Positions 8,331-16,098 of a stretch of 64,000 bases of DNA are shown one piece after another. Position numbers and translations under genes: made by a program. Below the pieces are notes generated by a model that searched no databases, was not told the origin of the DNA, and saw only the letters and a list, made by a program, of their open reading frames with translations. The first letter of the stretch is position 1. The number at the start of each line of letters is the position of its first letter. The stretch is from JAPLDB01 sp038206355 (GTDB lineage Bacteria > Bacteroidota > Bacteroidia > AKYH767-A > 2013-40CM-41-45), in assembly GCA_038206355.1 (NCBI GenBank), contig JBBRAY010000006.1, positions 65,031 to 129,030 of the forward strand, read 5' to 3'.

Positions 8331-8372
8331 CAATCACCAAATCAACTAATCAACCAATCACCTAATCAACCA
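8331..8372. repeat. degenerate AATCAACC/AATCACC tandem repeat
   Basis: CAATCACC, AAATCAAC, TAATCAAC, CAATCACC and TAATCAACC follow one another in the leader region before the T9SS cargo gene at 8430. No function is apparent. Confidence 0.6.
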
Positions 8373-8429
8373 GGTCCCATTTCAAATAAAACCTCTACCT
8401 TGTTCGGGCAAACTCTAAAAACCAACCCC

Positions 8430-11045
8430 ATGAAAAAAACTTTCCTCGCAATCATTGTTTTCATATTTTCATTTTCCTCTATTCATGCACAATGGGTCGC
8501 ACAAAACTCAAATATATCTGCAGGATTTTATGCGCAGTTTATTGACGCTGTGAGCCCTGATATATGCTGGGGCCTTGTGGCTGATCCTGCGAATAACCAG
8601 AATCCGGTTCAGGAATATACCCGCACAATTGATGGTGGGATCAACTGGATAGGAGGGAACATTACCAATTGCGCGGGACGCTGCCCGTCAAGTATATTCG
8701 CATTGAATGCTGATACGGCATGGACTGCTATGTTCAGCGGAGCAGGTGGTCCCGGTACCGGAGCTATCATGAGAACTGATGATGGGGGAACAACATGGTA
8801 CCAGCAAACAACGGCGCTTTTCTCTGCAGTAGGAAATTTTCCAAACATCGTCTATTTCTGGGATGCCAATAATGGAATTTGTATGGGAGATCCGACGGGC
8901 GGATATTTTGAAATCTATACGACTATTGATGGAGGAACAAACTGGAACAGAACAAGCAATGCCGAAGTCCCAACGCAGGAGAACGGAGAATTTGGAATTA
9001 CAGATGTATTTACTGCTGATCATGGAAGCACACTTTGGTTCGGTACAAACCATGGTCGTATCTATAAGACCATTGATGGTGGTTACAACTGGACCGTGGC
9101 TCAAACTCCTTTCGCTGATTTTATCGGAGCGATTGCTTTCAGAGATGCCAACAATGGATTGTGCACCAGCGGAGGATTGACCGGCTCACTTGATGTGGCA
9201 AGAACAACTGACGGAGGCTTGACCTGGTCGCTGGTCGGAACCAATACCGCCGGAATGTTATTGAAAGGCGGACTTTGCTATGTGCCGGGAACTGATTCCA
9301 CATATTTTATCTCCACACCTTTTGCGGGATCAGTTGACGGGACAACTTTTAGTCCCAATGACGGAAGCGCATGGATCCCCGTTGACAACCTCATTCATAC
9401 TGATATTGAATTTGTAAATGACTCAATCGGCTGGACTGGTTCCAATGAATTGGGTGCGCCGATGTTCAAATGGAGTTCTCCAATTACCGTTGCCTTAAAT
9501 GATGTTGCATCGCAAAGTATTGATGTTACCACCAGCACAGGATTATTAACACAGATCCCTAAGGCAACCATAATTAATAATGGACTAAATGTTCAATCAT
9601 TTAATGTAACGATGACAATATCAGGCGGATATACGTCAACAAAAGCAGTATCAAGTTTGGCTTTTTTCAATACTACGCAGGTTGATTTTGATCCCTGGAC
9701 TCCGGCAACAACAGGAACATATAGCATATCTATTTATACTTCTCTTGGTATCGATTCAGACCATAACAATGATACAATCGCAAAAGCGGTAGACGTTTTT
9801 GAGGCATTTCCGAATTGCGGATGGTATAACAAAGCACCCATTACTACAGGTACATTCGGATTGGCCGGCGCATTTTACCTTGATGGATGGTTGTCCAATT
9901 CTCCGGGAAATTTATACTCTGTAGGTGGTGCAGTAGCCGGTGTTCCTTCGCCCAATATGCAGGGTTATTCAACAATATCAGATAGCTGGAGTGCTTCTCC
10001 TTCAATGCCAACAGCGAAATATCAGTTCAGCGCAAATACTGTGGGTTATAAAATCGTTTGTGCCGGTGGGTATAGCAATGGATTCACTCCTGATCCCAAT
10101 ACTTATGTATTTGATATTTCTAGCGGACAGTGGACCACAATGTCACCTATGCCAATACCCGTAGGTGATTATGCTTCAGGAGTATATAAAGATTCATTGA
10201 TCTATTTTATAGGTGGATATAATGGCGCACAGGACGTAAACCTCGTTCAGGTTTATGATGTTGAAAATGATACATGGAGTTCCGGATCTGTAAAAATCGG
10301 AACGCCTGTTGATGCATTGCGAGGGGCAATAAATATGGATAAGATTATAATCGCAGGCGGCTATTCTCAAACGATGATGACACCCATTGCGGAAGCATAT
10401 ATGGGTACTATTGATGCCTTAAATCCGCTCAGCATTTCATGGACTGCAATAGCTGATTATCCGCCCGGACCGGCATCACGGCTTGGAGCAGGAAGCGTAT
10501 TTATGGATTTGCGTCCGCTCGTAATTTTTACCGGCGGCGATCCTACAGGTGCAGGTCAGGAAGGACTTGCAGAAACATGGGGATATGACGTTGTTGCTAA
10601 CCGGTGGTTGATCGGGACTGCAAAAACAACAGGAGTCAGTAACATCAGTAACCTCTGCGGCATGATTGCAAACGATACATTATGGATGGCATGCGTGGCA
10701 GGATTTAATGGGAACGGAGTATTTGGAACACAGAATGAATGGCTTTGCCTGGGACCTCAGCTTTGGACCGACGTTCGCGAAAATCAATTGACATCAAATT
10801 CATCCCTGTTTATTTACCCTAATCCCGCAGGTGAAAAACTGACTATCGGAAATCAAAAGGAGGTGTTGACTTCAGTACAGGTATTTAATGTCCTGGGCGA
10901 AATAGTTCTCACGCTTCAGCCGCAAAATATTTCGGCAAAAGCACAATCATTATCGTTTGATATCTCCGGCTTTAAGCCCGGAGTTTATTCAGTGAGAGCA
11001 GTGACTGAGAGCGGTTTTGCAAATGCAACATTTGTGAAACAATAG
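8430..11045 (+). CDS. large T9SS cargo protein with BNR-type propeller and Kelch repeats
   Basis: This 871-residue secreted protein starts with a signal peptide (MKKTFLAIIVFIFSFSSIHAQ). Residues about 20-350 hold repeated TTDGGxxW/TIDGGYNW strands characteristic of BNR/Ycf48-like beta-propellers. A CARDB-like beta-sandwich follows (about 355-455, with TIINNGLNVQSFNVTMTI). Kelch repeats come next (about 470-780, with paired GG and spaced Tyr/Trp such as YDVENDTWSSG). The last 75 residues from SLFIYPNPAGEKL are a T9SS type A sorting domain. No catalytic residues are recognisable, so a binding or structural surface role is likely. I chose the ATG at 8430, which starts the signal peptide; an upstream ATG at 8301 would add 43 residues encoded by repeat DNA. 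Confidence 0.9.
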   Translation: MKKTFLAIIVFIFSFSSIHAQWVAQNSNISAGFYAQFIDAVSPDICWGLVADPANNQNPVQEYTRTIDGGINWIGGNITNCAGRCPSSIFALNADTAWTAMFSGAGGPGTGAIMRTDDGGTTWYQQTTALFSAVGNFPNIVYFWDANNGICMGDPTGGYFEIYTTIDGGTNWNRTSNAEVPTQENGEFGITDVFTADHGSTLWFGTNHGRIYKTIDGGYNWTVAQTPFADFIGAIAFRDANNGLCTSGGLTGSLDVARTTDGGLTWSLVGTNTAGMLLKGGLCYVPGTDSTYFISTPFAGSVDGTTFSPNDGSAWIPVDNLIHTDIEFVNDSIGWTGSNELGAPMFKWSSPITVALNDVASQSIDVTTSTGLLTQIPKATIINNGLNVQSFNVTMTISGGYTSTKAVSSLAFFNTTQVDFDPWTPATTGTYSISIYTSLGIDSDHNNDTIAKAVDVFEAFPNCGWYNKAPITTGTFGLAGAFYLDGWLSNSPGNLYSVGGAVAGVPSPNMQGYSTISDSWSASPSMPTAKYQFSANTVGYKIVCAGGYSNGFTPDPNTYVFDISSGQWTTMSPMPIPVGDYASGVYKDSLIYFIGGYNGAQDVNLVQVYDVENDTWSSGSVKIGTPVDALRGAINMDKIIIAGGYSQTMMTPIAEAYMGTIDALNPLSISWTAIADYPPGPASRLGAGSVFMDLRPLVIFTGGDPTGAGQEGLAETWGYDVVANRWLIGTAKTTGVSNISNLCGMIANDTLWMACVAGFNGNGVFGTQNEWLCLGPQLWTDVRENQLTSNSSLFIYPNPAGEKLTIGNQKEVLTSVQVFNVLGEIVLTLQPQNISAKAQSLSFDISGFKPGVYSVRAVTESGFANATFVKQ

Positions 11046-11130
11046 GTCCTTATCTCCGGACGGATATTCTTAAAAATGGCGGACCAAATCCCGTTTTTTT
11101 TAATGAGACTATGATTTCAGAAGCTGCCTT

Positions 11131-11190
11131 GACTCAGGCTTTGCTCCGCTGAAGCTTTGCGAAAGCGATGCAAAGCAGAGTCATTTTTTT
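11131..11190 (+). terminator. stem-loop with T-run downstream of the T9SS gene
   Basis: Imperfect arms GACTCAGGCTTTGC (11131-11144) and GCAAAGCAGAGTC (11170-11182) enclose a smaller hairpin, GCTTT-GCG-AAAGC (11154-11166), and are followed by ATTTTTTT. It lies 85 bases after the stop of the cargo gene and before the acyl-CoA dehydrogenase gene, so it probably ends the former transcript. The nested structure is larger than a simple terminator. Confidence 0.55.
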
Positions 11191-11244
11191 AATAACCAAA
11201 AGGAACTTTTATCGTAATACAACAGTTATTAAAACAAAAAAAAT

Positions 11245-13038
11245 ATGTCAGAGACGACAACAGGAAGTCAAACCAAAGGGGGGGAGTTTTTAATCAAGGA
11301 AACGCATGCACAGGATATTTATATTCCTGATGAATTAACCGAAGAGCAGAAGATGATGGTGGATGCATGCCGTGATTTTCTCGAACAGGAAGTATATACA
11401 AAGATTGACAGGATCGATGCCCAGGAAGAAGGTCTGATGCAATCATTGCTTGATAAATCCGGAGAACTTGGTTTGCTTGGTATTTCTATACCTGAGGAAT
11501 ATGGAGGACTTGGAAAGGATTTTACAACAGGAATGCTGGTGACTGATGCTTTGGGAGCCGGTTACTCTTTTTCTGTGGCGTATGCTGCACATACAGGAAT
11601 CGGTACGCTGCCAATTTTATATTACGGTACCGACGAACAGAAGAAAAAATATATTCCAAGGCTGGCATCGGGAGAGTGGAAGAGTGCTTATTGTCTCACA
11701 GAGCCGGGATCAGGGTCGGATGCCAACTCAGGCAAAACCAAAGCCGTGCTTACGCCCGACGGAAAACATTATTTGCTGAACGGACAAAAGATGTGGATCA
11801 CCAATGGCGGATTCGCTGATCTTTTTATCGTTTTCGCCAAAATAGATGACGATGAAAACCTCAGCGCTTTTATTGTAGAAAAAACTTTTCCGGGTATTAC
11901 ATTGAATCCTGAAGAGCATAAAATGGGAATCAAAGGAAGCAGTACGCGCCAGATATTTTTCAACGACTGCAAAGTTCCTGTCGAAAATCTCCTCAGCAAA
12001 AGAGAAAACGGTTTTAAGATCGCCGTGAATATTCTCAACCTAGGAAGAATAAAGCTTGCCGGTGCTGCAATCGGTGGATGCAAACGCACCATCACCCAGA
12101 GCATCATGTATGCAAATGAACGCCAGCAGTTCGGTCGTCCCATTTCTAAATACGGCGCCATCCGTTATAAGATCGCTGAACAGGCCATCCGTACTTATGC
12201 TTGCGAGAGTGCGATTTTCCGTTGCAGTAAAAATATTGAAGACGCCACCAATGAACTGATTGCTTCAGGAATGGAGGAGGGTAGGGCAAAATTAAAAGGT
12301 GTAGAGCAGTTTGCTGTCGAGGCAGCCATTCTGAAAGTGAATGGCAGTGAAGTTCTCGACTACGTCACTGATGAGGGCGTTCAGATATACGGAGGTATGG
12401 GTTACAGTGCTGATGCACCCATGGAACGTGCTTACCGCGACTCCCGCATCAACAGGATTTTTGAAGGTACAAATGAAATTAACCGCATGCTCACGGTGGA
12501 CATGATGCTTAAGCGAGCCATGAAAGGAGAACTGGATCTGATGACTCCGGCCACAGCCGTTTCAAAAGAGCTGATGAGTATCCCTGATTTCAGCAATGGC
12601 GAAGACAAACTTTTTTCTGCAGAGAAGAAATATATTTCCAATTTCAAGAAAGCGGTATTACTTGTAGCCGGAGCGGCAGTACAAAAACTCATGATGCAAC
12701 TTGCCAAAGAGCAGGAAGTACTGATGAATATTGCCGATATGATGATTGACCTTTACATTGGTGAGTCCATGTTATTGCGAACAGAAAAACTTTCTTCGGT
12801 TCGTGGAGCAGAAAATTGCAAAGAGCAGATTGACATGATGCGCGTATTTTTAGCTGATGCTTCTGATCGTATTCACAAAGCCGGAAAAGATGCCATCAAC
12901 TCCTTTGCTGAGGGTGACGAACAGCGCATGATGCTCATGGGTATCAAACGTTTTACAAAAGTGGCTCCGTTAAATGTAAAGGATGCAAGAAGAAATATTG
13001 CAGCGAAGCTGATTACAGAAAATAAATATTGCTACTGA
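11245..13038 (+). CDS. acyl-CoA dehydrogenase (VLCAD/ACAD9-like length)
   Basis: This FAD flavoprotein introduces the alpha-beta double bond in fatty acyl-CoA, the first step of beta-oxidation. At 597 residues it is of the long type with an extra C-terminal helical domain (about 430-597). Seen motifs are YCLTEPGSGSDANSG (substrate/FAD binding), KMWITNGGFAD, the GMGYSADAPMERAYRDSR region and the catalytic glutamate Glu407 in FEGTNEI. The N-terminus has a short polar extension (residues 1-30). The preceding gene is unrelated and the gene has its own 54-base leader after a terminator-like hairpin; no electron-transfer flavoprotein or thiolase genes are adjacent. Substrate chain length is an inference from the length class. 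Confidence 0.95.
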   Translation: MSETTTGSQTKGGEFLIKETHAQDIYIPDELTEEQKMMVDACRDFLEQEVYTKIDRIDAQEEGLMQSLLDKSGELGLLGISIPEEYGGLGKDFTTGMLVTDALGAGYSFSVAYAAHTGIGTLPILYYGTDEQKKKYIPRLASGEWKSAYCLTEPGSGSDANSGKTKAVLTPDGKHYLLNGQKMWITNGGFADLFIVFAKIDDDENLSAFIVEKTFPGITLNPEEHKMGIKGSSTRQIFFNDCKVPVENLLSKRENGFKIAVNILNLGRIKLAGAAIGGCKRTITQSIMYANERQQFGRPISKYGAIRYKIAEQAIRTYACESAIFRCSKNIEDATNELIASGMEEGRAKLKGVEQFAVEAAILKVNGSEVLDYVTDEGVQIYGGMGYSADAPMERAYRDSRINRIFEGTNEINRMLTVDMMLKRAMKGELDLMTPATAVSKELMSIPDFSNGEDKLFSAEKKYISNFKKAVLLVAGAAVQKLMMQLAKEQEVLMNIADMMIDLYIGESMLLRTEKLSSVRGAENCKEQIDMMRVFLADASDRIHKAGKDAINSFAEGDEQRMMLMGIKRFTKVAPLNVKDARRNIAAKLITENKYCY

Positions 13039-13154
13039 TTAAACAGTTTTAGAATAAAATTATCGCACTGTACTTTCTAAAATCCCTTTGCGGACTTTGC
13101 GTCCCTGCCTGACAGATTGTTTGCTGCAATTATTGGCGGGGATTTTTATCTAAC

Positions 13155-13622
13155 ATGTTTACCTTAACAAGAACGACCTCTGAAGATACAGCTTTTCGAG
13201 AACTCGTAAAGCTCCTCGATGCTGACCTTGCCATTCGAGACGGAAAGGACCATTCTTTTTTTGCGCAGTATAATAAACTGGATTCCATTAAGCAGTGTGT
13301 CGTTGCAGTCTCTGCAAACGAACCGGTAGCCTGCGGCGCCATCAAAAAATATGATGAAGAAACAATGGAAGTGAAACGCATGTTTGTGATACCTGAATTC
13401 AGAAGAAAAGGTTTTGCCCGTTTGGTTTTGTCGGAAGTTGAAAAATGGGCAAAAGAACTTGGCTATTCTTATGCTATTCTTGAAACAGGAAAACGCCAGC
13501 CGGAAGCCATCAGTTTGTATCAGTCATGTGGATATGTTGTTATCCCAAATTACGGACAATACGAAAACGTGGAAACAAGTGTGTGCATGAAAAAGAAATT
13601 ACCCGGGATTTCAAATAAATAA
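13155..13622 (+). CDS. GNAT family N-acetyltransferase
   Basis: The 155-residue protein has the acetyl-CoA binding motif A region MFVIPEFRRKGFARLVL (about residues 76-92, the Q/RxxGxG/A signature) followed by a helix and the motif B region AISLYQSCGYVVI (about 119-131). This is the arrangement of small GNAT enzymes, which move an acetyl group to an amine; the substrate cannot be told. It starts 116 bases after the acyl-CoA dehydrogenase gene. Its stop overlaps the A-run of the terminator belonging to the converging gene. Confidence 0.9.
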   Translation: MFTLTRTTSEDTAFRELVKLLDADLAIRDGKDHSFFAQYNKLDSIKQCVVAVSANEPVACGAIKKYDEETMEVKRMFVIPEFRRKGFARLVLSEVEKWAKELGYSYAILETGKRQPEAISLYQSCGYVVIPNYGQYENVETSVCMKKKLPGISNK

Positions 13623-13654
13623 AAAAGTCCCTGTCAGAATTATATTCCGACAGG
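13619..13654 (-). terminator. intrinsic terminator for the 13717-14160 gene
   Basis: On the minus strand, CCTGTC..GACAGG arms (13630-13635 and 13649-13654) with a further GAAT/ATTC extension form a hairpin followed by a T-run (A-run 13621-13626 on the plus strand). It lies 63 bases beyond the stop of the minus-strand gene and abuts the stop of the GNAT gene. Confidence 0.65.
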
Positions 13655-13716
13655 AACTAACTTAATAAATTATAGAAATTCTTTGCAAATAAATTACGCT
13701 CGGAAGCGAAGGGCTA

Positions 13717-14160
13717 TTATTTTGATAATGCGGGGTTGGATCTGTAAAGTGCATCTCCATGCCAGTTTTCAAAATAACCACCCATTTTATCCATAAATGC
13801 TTTACGTACCTTTTCATCGGGCCATGCTTTTTTCTCGAGTTCATCATTCAATGCAAAAGCTTTTTCCAACGTTTCGTAATTTTTGTACTCTTCAATAACC
13901 AGGTAATCCTTATTGTCGGCAGTAAACCAATGTGCCAATTCCCTGTGACTTAAAACAAACTCATTTTTTTTAACCACATTATTATTATAAATAGCAACCA
14001 GTGAGTCACGCTCTTTTAGGGTTCCTTTATCGGGCCATTTAGTTTTTAGGGTTTGAACATTTAATAAAGTGTAATTTTCCGTTCCCGGCTGTGCAAATGT
14101 ATTTCCGTACATAAACAGAATACAAATTGCCATCGCCATTGAAATAATAGTTTTTCTCAT
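13717..14160 (-). CDS. small secreted protein of unknown function
   Basis: The 147-residue protein begins with a clear signal peptide (cleavage expected after NTFAQ) and the mature part is a mixed alpha/beta domain of about 125 residues (TENYTLLNVQTLKTKWPDKG ... HWFTADNKDYLVIEEYKNYETLEKAFALN). The pattern of one aromatic-rich strand followed by a helix resembles small ferredoxin-like or NIPSNAP-like dimers, but I do not recognise the family. It is alone on its strand, ended by the hairpin at 13619-13654. Confidence 0.75.
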   Translation of the reverse strand: MRKTIISMAMAICILFMYGNTFAQPGTENYTLLNVQTLKTKWPDKGTLKERDSLVAIYNNNVVKKNEFVLSHRELAHWFTADNKDYLVIEEYKNYETLEKAFALNDELEKKAWPDEKVRKAFMDKMGGYFENWHGDALYRSNPALSK

Positions 14161-14200
14161 GATGGGTTTGTCGGTGTTTATCGTGCTGACTCCGCACTTT

Positions 14201-14208
14201 TATATTTG
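14201..14208 (+). promoter_or_regulatory. possible -7 element before the AbiEii remnant
   Basis: TATATTTG matches TAnnTTTG and points to the broken AbiEii gene, whose frame opens at 14333. The distance is long and no -33 TTG is clear, so the call is weak. Confidence 0.35.
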
Positions 14209-14332
14209 CCTACTCTGATCGGTTTTCGGCGACTCCGTATAAATTACTAATGAATAATGTTTTTGTCCGGACGGGCAGAAACAACATCCTTTTTTTGAAA
14301 AGTCGGGTTTCAAAGAAAAAAGCCTTGAATAA

Positions 14333-15178
14333 AAGGCGCCTAAACTACACCGCAATATAATAAAAAAATCAAGGGCAATAAAAATTGTCGAGAATACAAA
14401 TCGTCAAATCGAAAAAGACTATGTTCTTACATGGATTCTCAACGGAGTTGCTGCTCATGAAATACTATAAGCAGCACTAGTCTTTAAAGGCGGAACGGTA
14501 TTAAAGATGTGCTATTTTGAAGATTATCGTTACTCGGAAGATTTGGACTTTACTTTGATTGATGAAAAACTTTCACACGATGAATTGAAAAAATTATTGA
14601 ATGAAGTTTTTGATTGGGTAAAGGAAGAAACAAACATCACGATTCAACACAAGGCCGATGATACACATGTCGCCAGTGGAAGTTCTTTGTTCTGTGTTGA
14701 TTTCATTGGCCCATTAGGCGGCAATATCGGAAGCAGAGATATTAAGATTGATATTACTCGTGGCGAAAAAATGCAATTCGAACCGGTAGTAAAAGAAATC
14801 TTGTCTAATTATTCGGATGCACCGGAATCACCTTTTAAGTTGCAATGTTATCCGCTTGGTGAAGTGTTAATCGAGAAAATGGCAGCGTTGATGGGTAGAA
14901 CAGAATCAAGAGATCTATACGACTTCTGGTATTTAATGGAAGTTGAACAGTTAGTTTTCGATGAACATGTAATTGAGTACATTGAAAAGGCAAAATATAA
15001 AGGACATTCACCAGAAAATTTTTCGACAATCGTCCTAAAAAAAGAAGTAATCTTTAAACGAGATTGGGAAACAAAACTGAGACACCAAATTAATGATCTT
15101 CCAAAATTTGAAGATGTGATTCGGGAGGTAAAAAGGCAATTGAATATTGTAGATAAAGTATTGCATTCGTCAAGGTGA
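14333..15178 (+). pseudogene. AbiEii/AbiGii-type nucleotidyltransferase toxin, broken by an internal stop
   Basis: From 14471 the frame encodes ALVFKGGTVLKMCYFED followed by YRYSEDLDFTL, the nucleotidyltransferase core of AbiEii-like toxins (DUF1814). It continues with IKIDITRGE, LIEKMAALMGR and SRDLYDFWYL to a normal C-terminus. Upstream, the same frame encodes QIEKDYVLTWILNGVAAHEIL (14405-14467), the conserved N-terminal segment, but a TAA at 14468-14470 interrupts it. The frame is open back to 14333 without an ATG. Restarting at the ATG at 14507 gives 223 residues lacking the essential GGT motif. The gene is therefore most likely dead. No partner AbiEi-type antitoxin is visible upstream. 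Confidence 0.8.
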
Positions 15179-15458
15179 AAGTTCTATATCCGTTTTTATT
15201 GGAATTTTGAGACAGACCAATGGGCAATTGTTGTTTCGATATTATTATTTTTTTTAAAAAAAACACCTGAATGTTCTAAAATTCAGGTGATTATGAAATT
15301 TAATAAGTAGTCCGGGGAGGCGGAATATCTAACTTTTTATTGAGGATTTTTTGAAAATCGTGAATTTAATTGAAGATAATGAAGCAGACCCTCCTTCGTC
15401 AGATTGCTTCATACCACAAAGCGAAAATCCTGACCAATGGCCAGGATTTTCTGCTTTG
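15179..15458. other. intergenic region with two hairpins
   Basis: The region between the AbiEii remnant and the tRNA holds a minus-strand terminator (15256-15289) and the left part of a long inverted repeat (15412-15463). No coding potential is evident. Confidence 0.6.
15256..15289 (-). terminator. intrinsic terminator downstream of tRNA-Met
   Basis: Perfect arms CACCTGAAT (15264-15272) and ATTCAGGTG (15281-15289) with an 8-base loop are followed on the minus strand by eight T (A-run 15256-15263). It is placed to end transcription coming from the tRNA gene at 15459-15535. Confidence 0.75.
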
Positions 15459-15463
15459 TGGTA
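15412..15463. repeat. long inverted repeat containing the tRNA-Met 3' end
   Basis: Arms of about 24 bases (15412-15435 and 15439-15463) pair with only one bulged base and one mismatch around a very short loop. The right arm includes TGGTA, which is the discriminator and CCA end of the tRNA on the minus strand, so the tRNA 3' terminus is duplicated in inverted form. It could be the tRNA's own processing or termination hairpin, or a relic of an insertion at the tRNA. Confidence 0.7.
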
Positions 15464-15535
15464 GCGAGAGGGAGAATCGAACTCCCCACCTCAGGGTTAT
15501 GAATCCTGCGCTCTAACCACCTGAGCTACCTCGCC
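15459..15535 (-). tRNA. tRNA-Met (CAT), elongator type, with encoded CCA
   Basis: The minus strand folds as a cloverleaf: acceptor GGCGAGG with TCTCGCT (two G-U pairs), D arm TAGCTCAGGTGGTTAGAGC, anticodon loop TTCATAA with anticodon CAT, T arm GGGAG-TTCGATT-CTCCC, discriminator A and encoded CCA. The first acceptor pair is G-U rather than a C-A mismatch, so it is not an initiator. A CAT anticodon could also belong to tRNA-Ile2 with lysidine, but the sequence resembles Bacteroidota elongator tRNA-Met. One A-C mismatch closes the anticodon stem. Confidence 0.93.
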
Positions 15536-15612
15536 ATTTGTGGTAATTTTTTTGGGGCTGCAAATATACACGCTTCGATGAATCGGCAAAGGGGTTTTAT
15601 TGTCTCTTTTCA

Positions 15613-15620
15613 TATCTTTG
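15613..15620 (+). promoter_or_regulatory. -7 promoter element of the metal cassette
   Basis: TATCTTTG is a perfect Bacteroidota -7 box ending 7 bases before the ATG at 15628. Transcription would begin at or within a few bases of the start codon. Confidence 0.65.
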
Positions 15621-15627
15621 TGACTTA

Positions 15628-16032
15628 ATGAGAAAAGGCTTGTTTAAATTTATTTCGTTTTTCCTTACCGCCGCTACTTTATTCGCGTCAACCGGAGTGG
15701 TTATCGCTTCTCATATTTGTTCATCAGCGCAAAAGCAGGAAGTTTCCCTTTTCGAAAATGATGGATGCTGCGGTAAAAAGGGAAAGCATTGTGAGCCTGT
15801 TCCTGTCTCATCAGGAATAAAGAAAAACTGCTGCCAACTTTCTGTAACATACCACAAAATTGAAATAAACTCCATTCAGCATTCTGTATCAGTTGATCAG
15901 AATGCCATGGCACAATCTGTTTCATTTGTTTTTCAAAACACCCTTTCTGAAATCATCGCAGAAGTACAATATCCTGATTGTAAAATACGGGGTAAGGATT
16001 TCCTGCTCTTCATCCACCTGTTATTGATCTGA
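15628..16032 (+). CDS. HYC_CC_PP family membrane/secreted protein
   Basis: The 134-residue protein has an N-terminal hydrophobic segment ending near a His-x-Cys (SHIC at about residue 29) and two double-cysteine sites (GCCGK near 47 and NCCQL near 67), the signature of the HYC_CC_PP family of Bacteroidota. The C-terminus is a second hydrophobic stretch (FLLFIHLLLI). The cysteines and histidine suggest metal handling, but no biochemical role is established. It is followed after 66 bases by a TonB-dependent receptor gene and then by an HMA-domain gene, the usual neighbours of this family, supporting a role in metal (probably copper) traffic across the envelope. Confidence 0.85.
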   Translation: MRKGLFKFISFFLTAATLFASTGVVIASHICSSAQKQEVSLFENDGCCGKKGKHCEPVPVSSGIKKNCCQLSVTYHKIEINSIQHSVSVDQNAMAQSVSFVFQNTLSEIIAEVQYPDCKIRGKDFLLFIHLLLI

Positions 16033-16098
16033 AAACATTTTTCTTGCAGTGCAAAACTGCCGGTGTTTTTTATTTTTTTTATCTAATTCAGATCAATC

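Noticed and set aside
8688..9104. Antisense open frame inside the T9SS/Kelch gene
   Set aside because: It lies opposite a well-supported coding gene, has no recognisable domain, and its residues follow the codon pattern of the sense strand.
14250..14358. A 36-codon frame (MNNVFVRTG...) between the -7-like box and the AbiEii remnant, considered as an antitoxin
   Set aside because: No similarity in pattern to AbiEi or other antitoxins and no overlap or coupling with the toxin frame.
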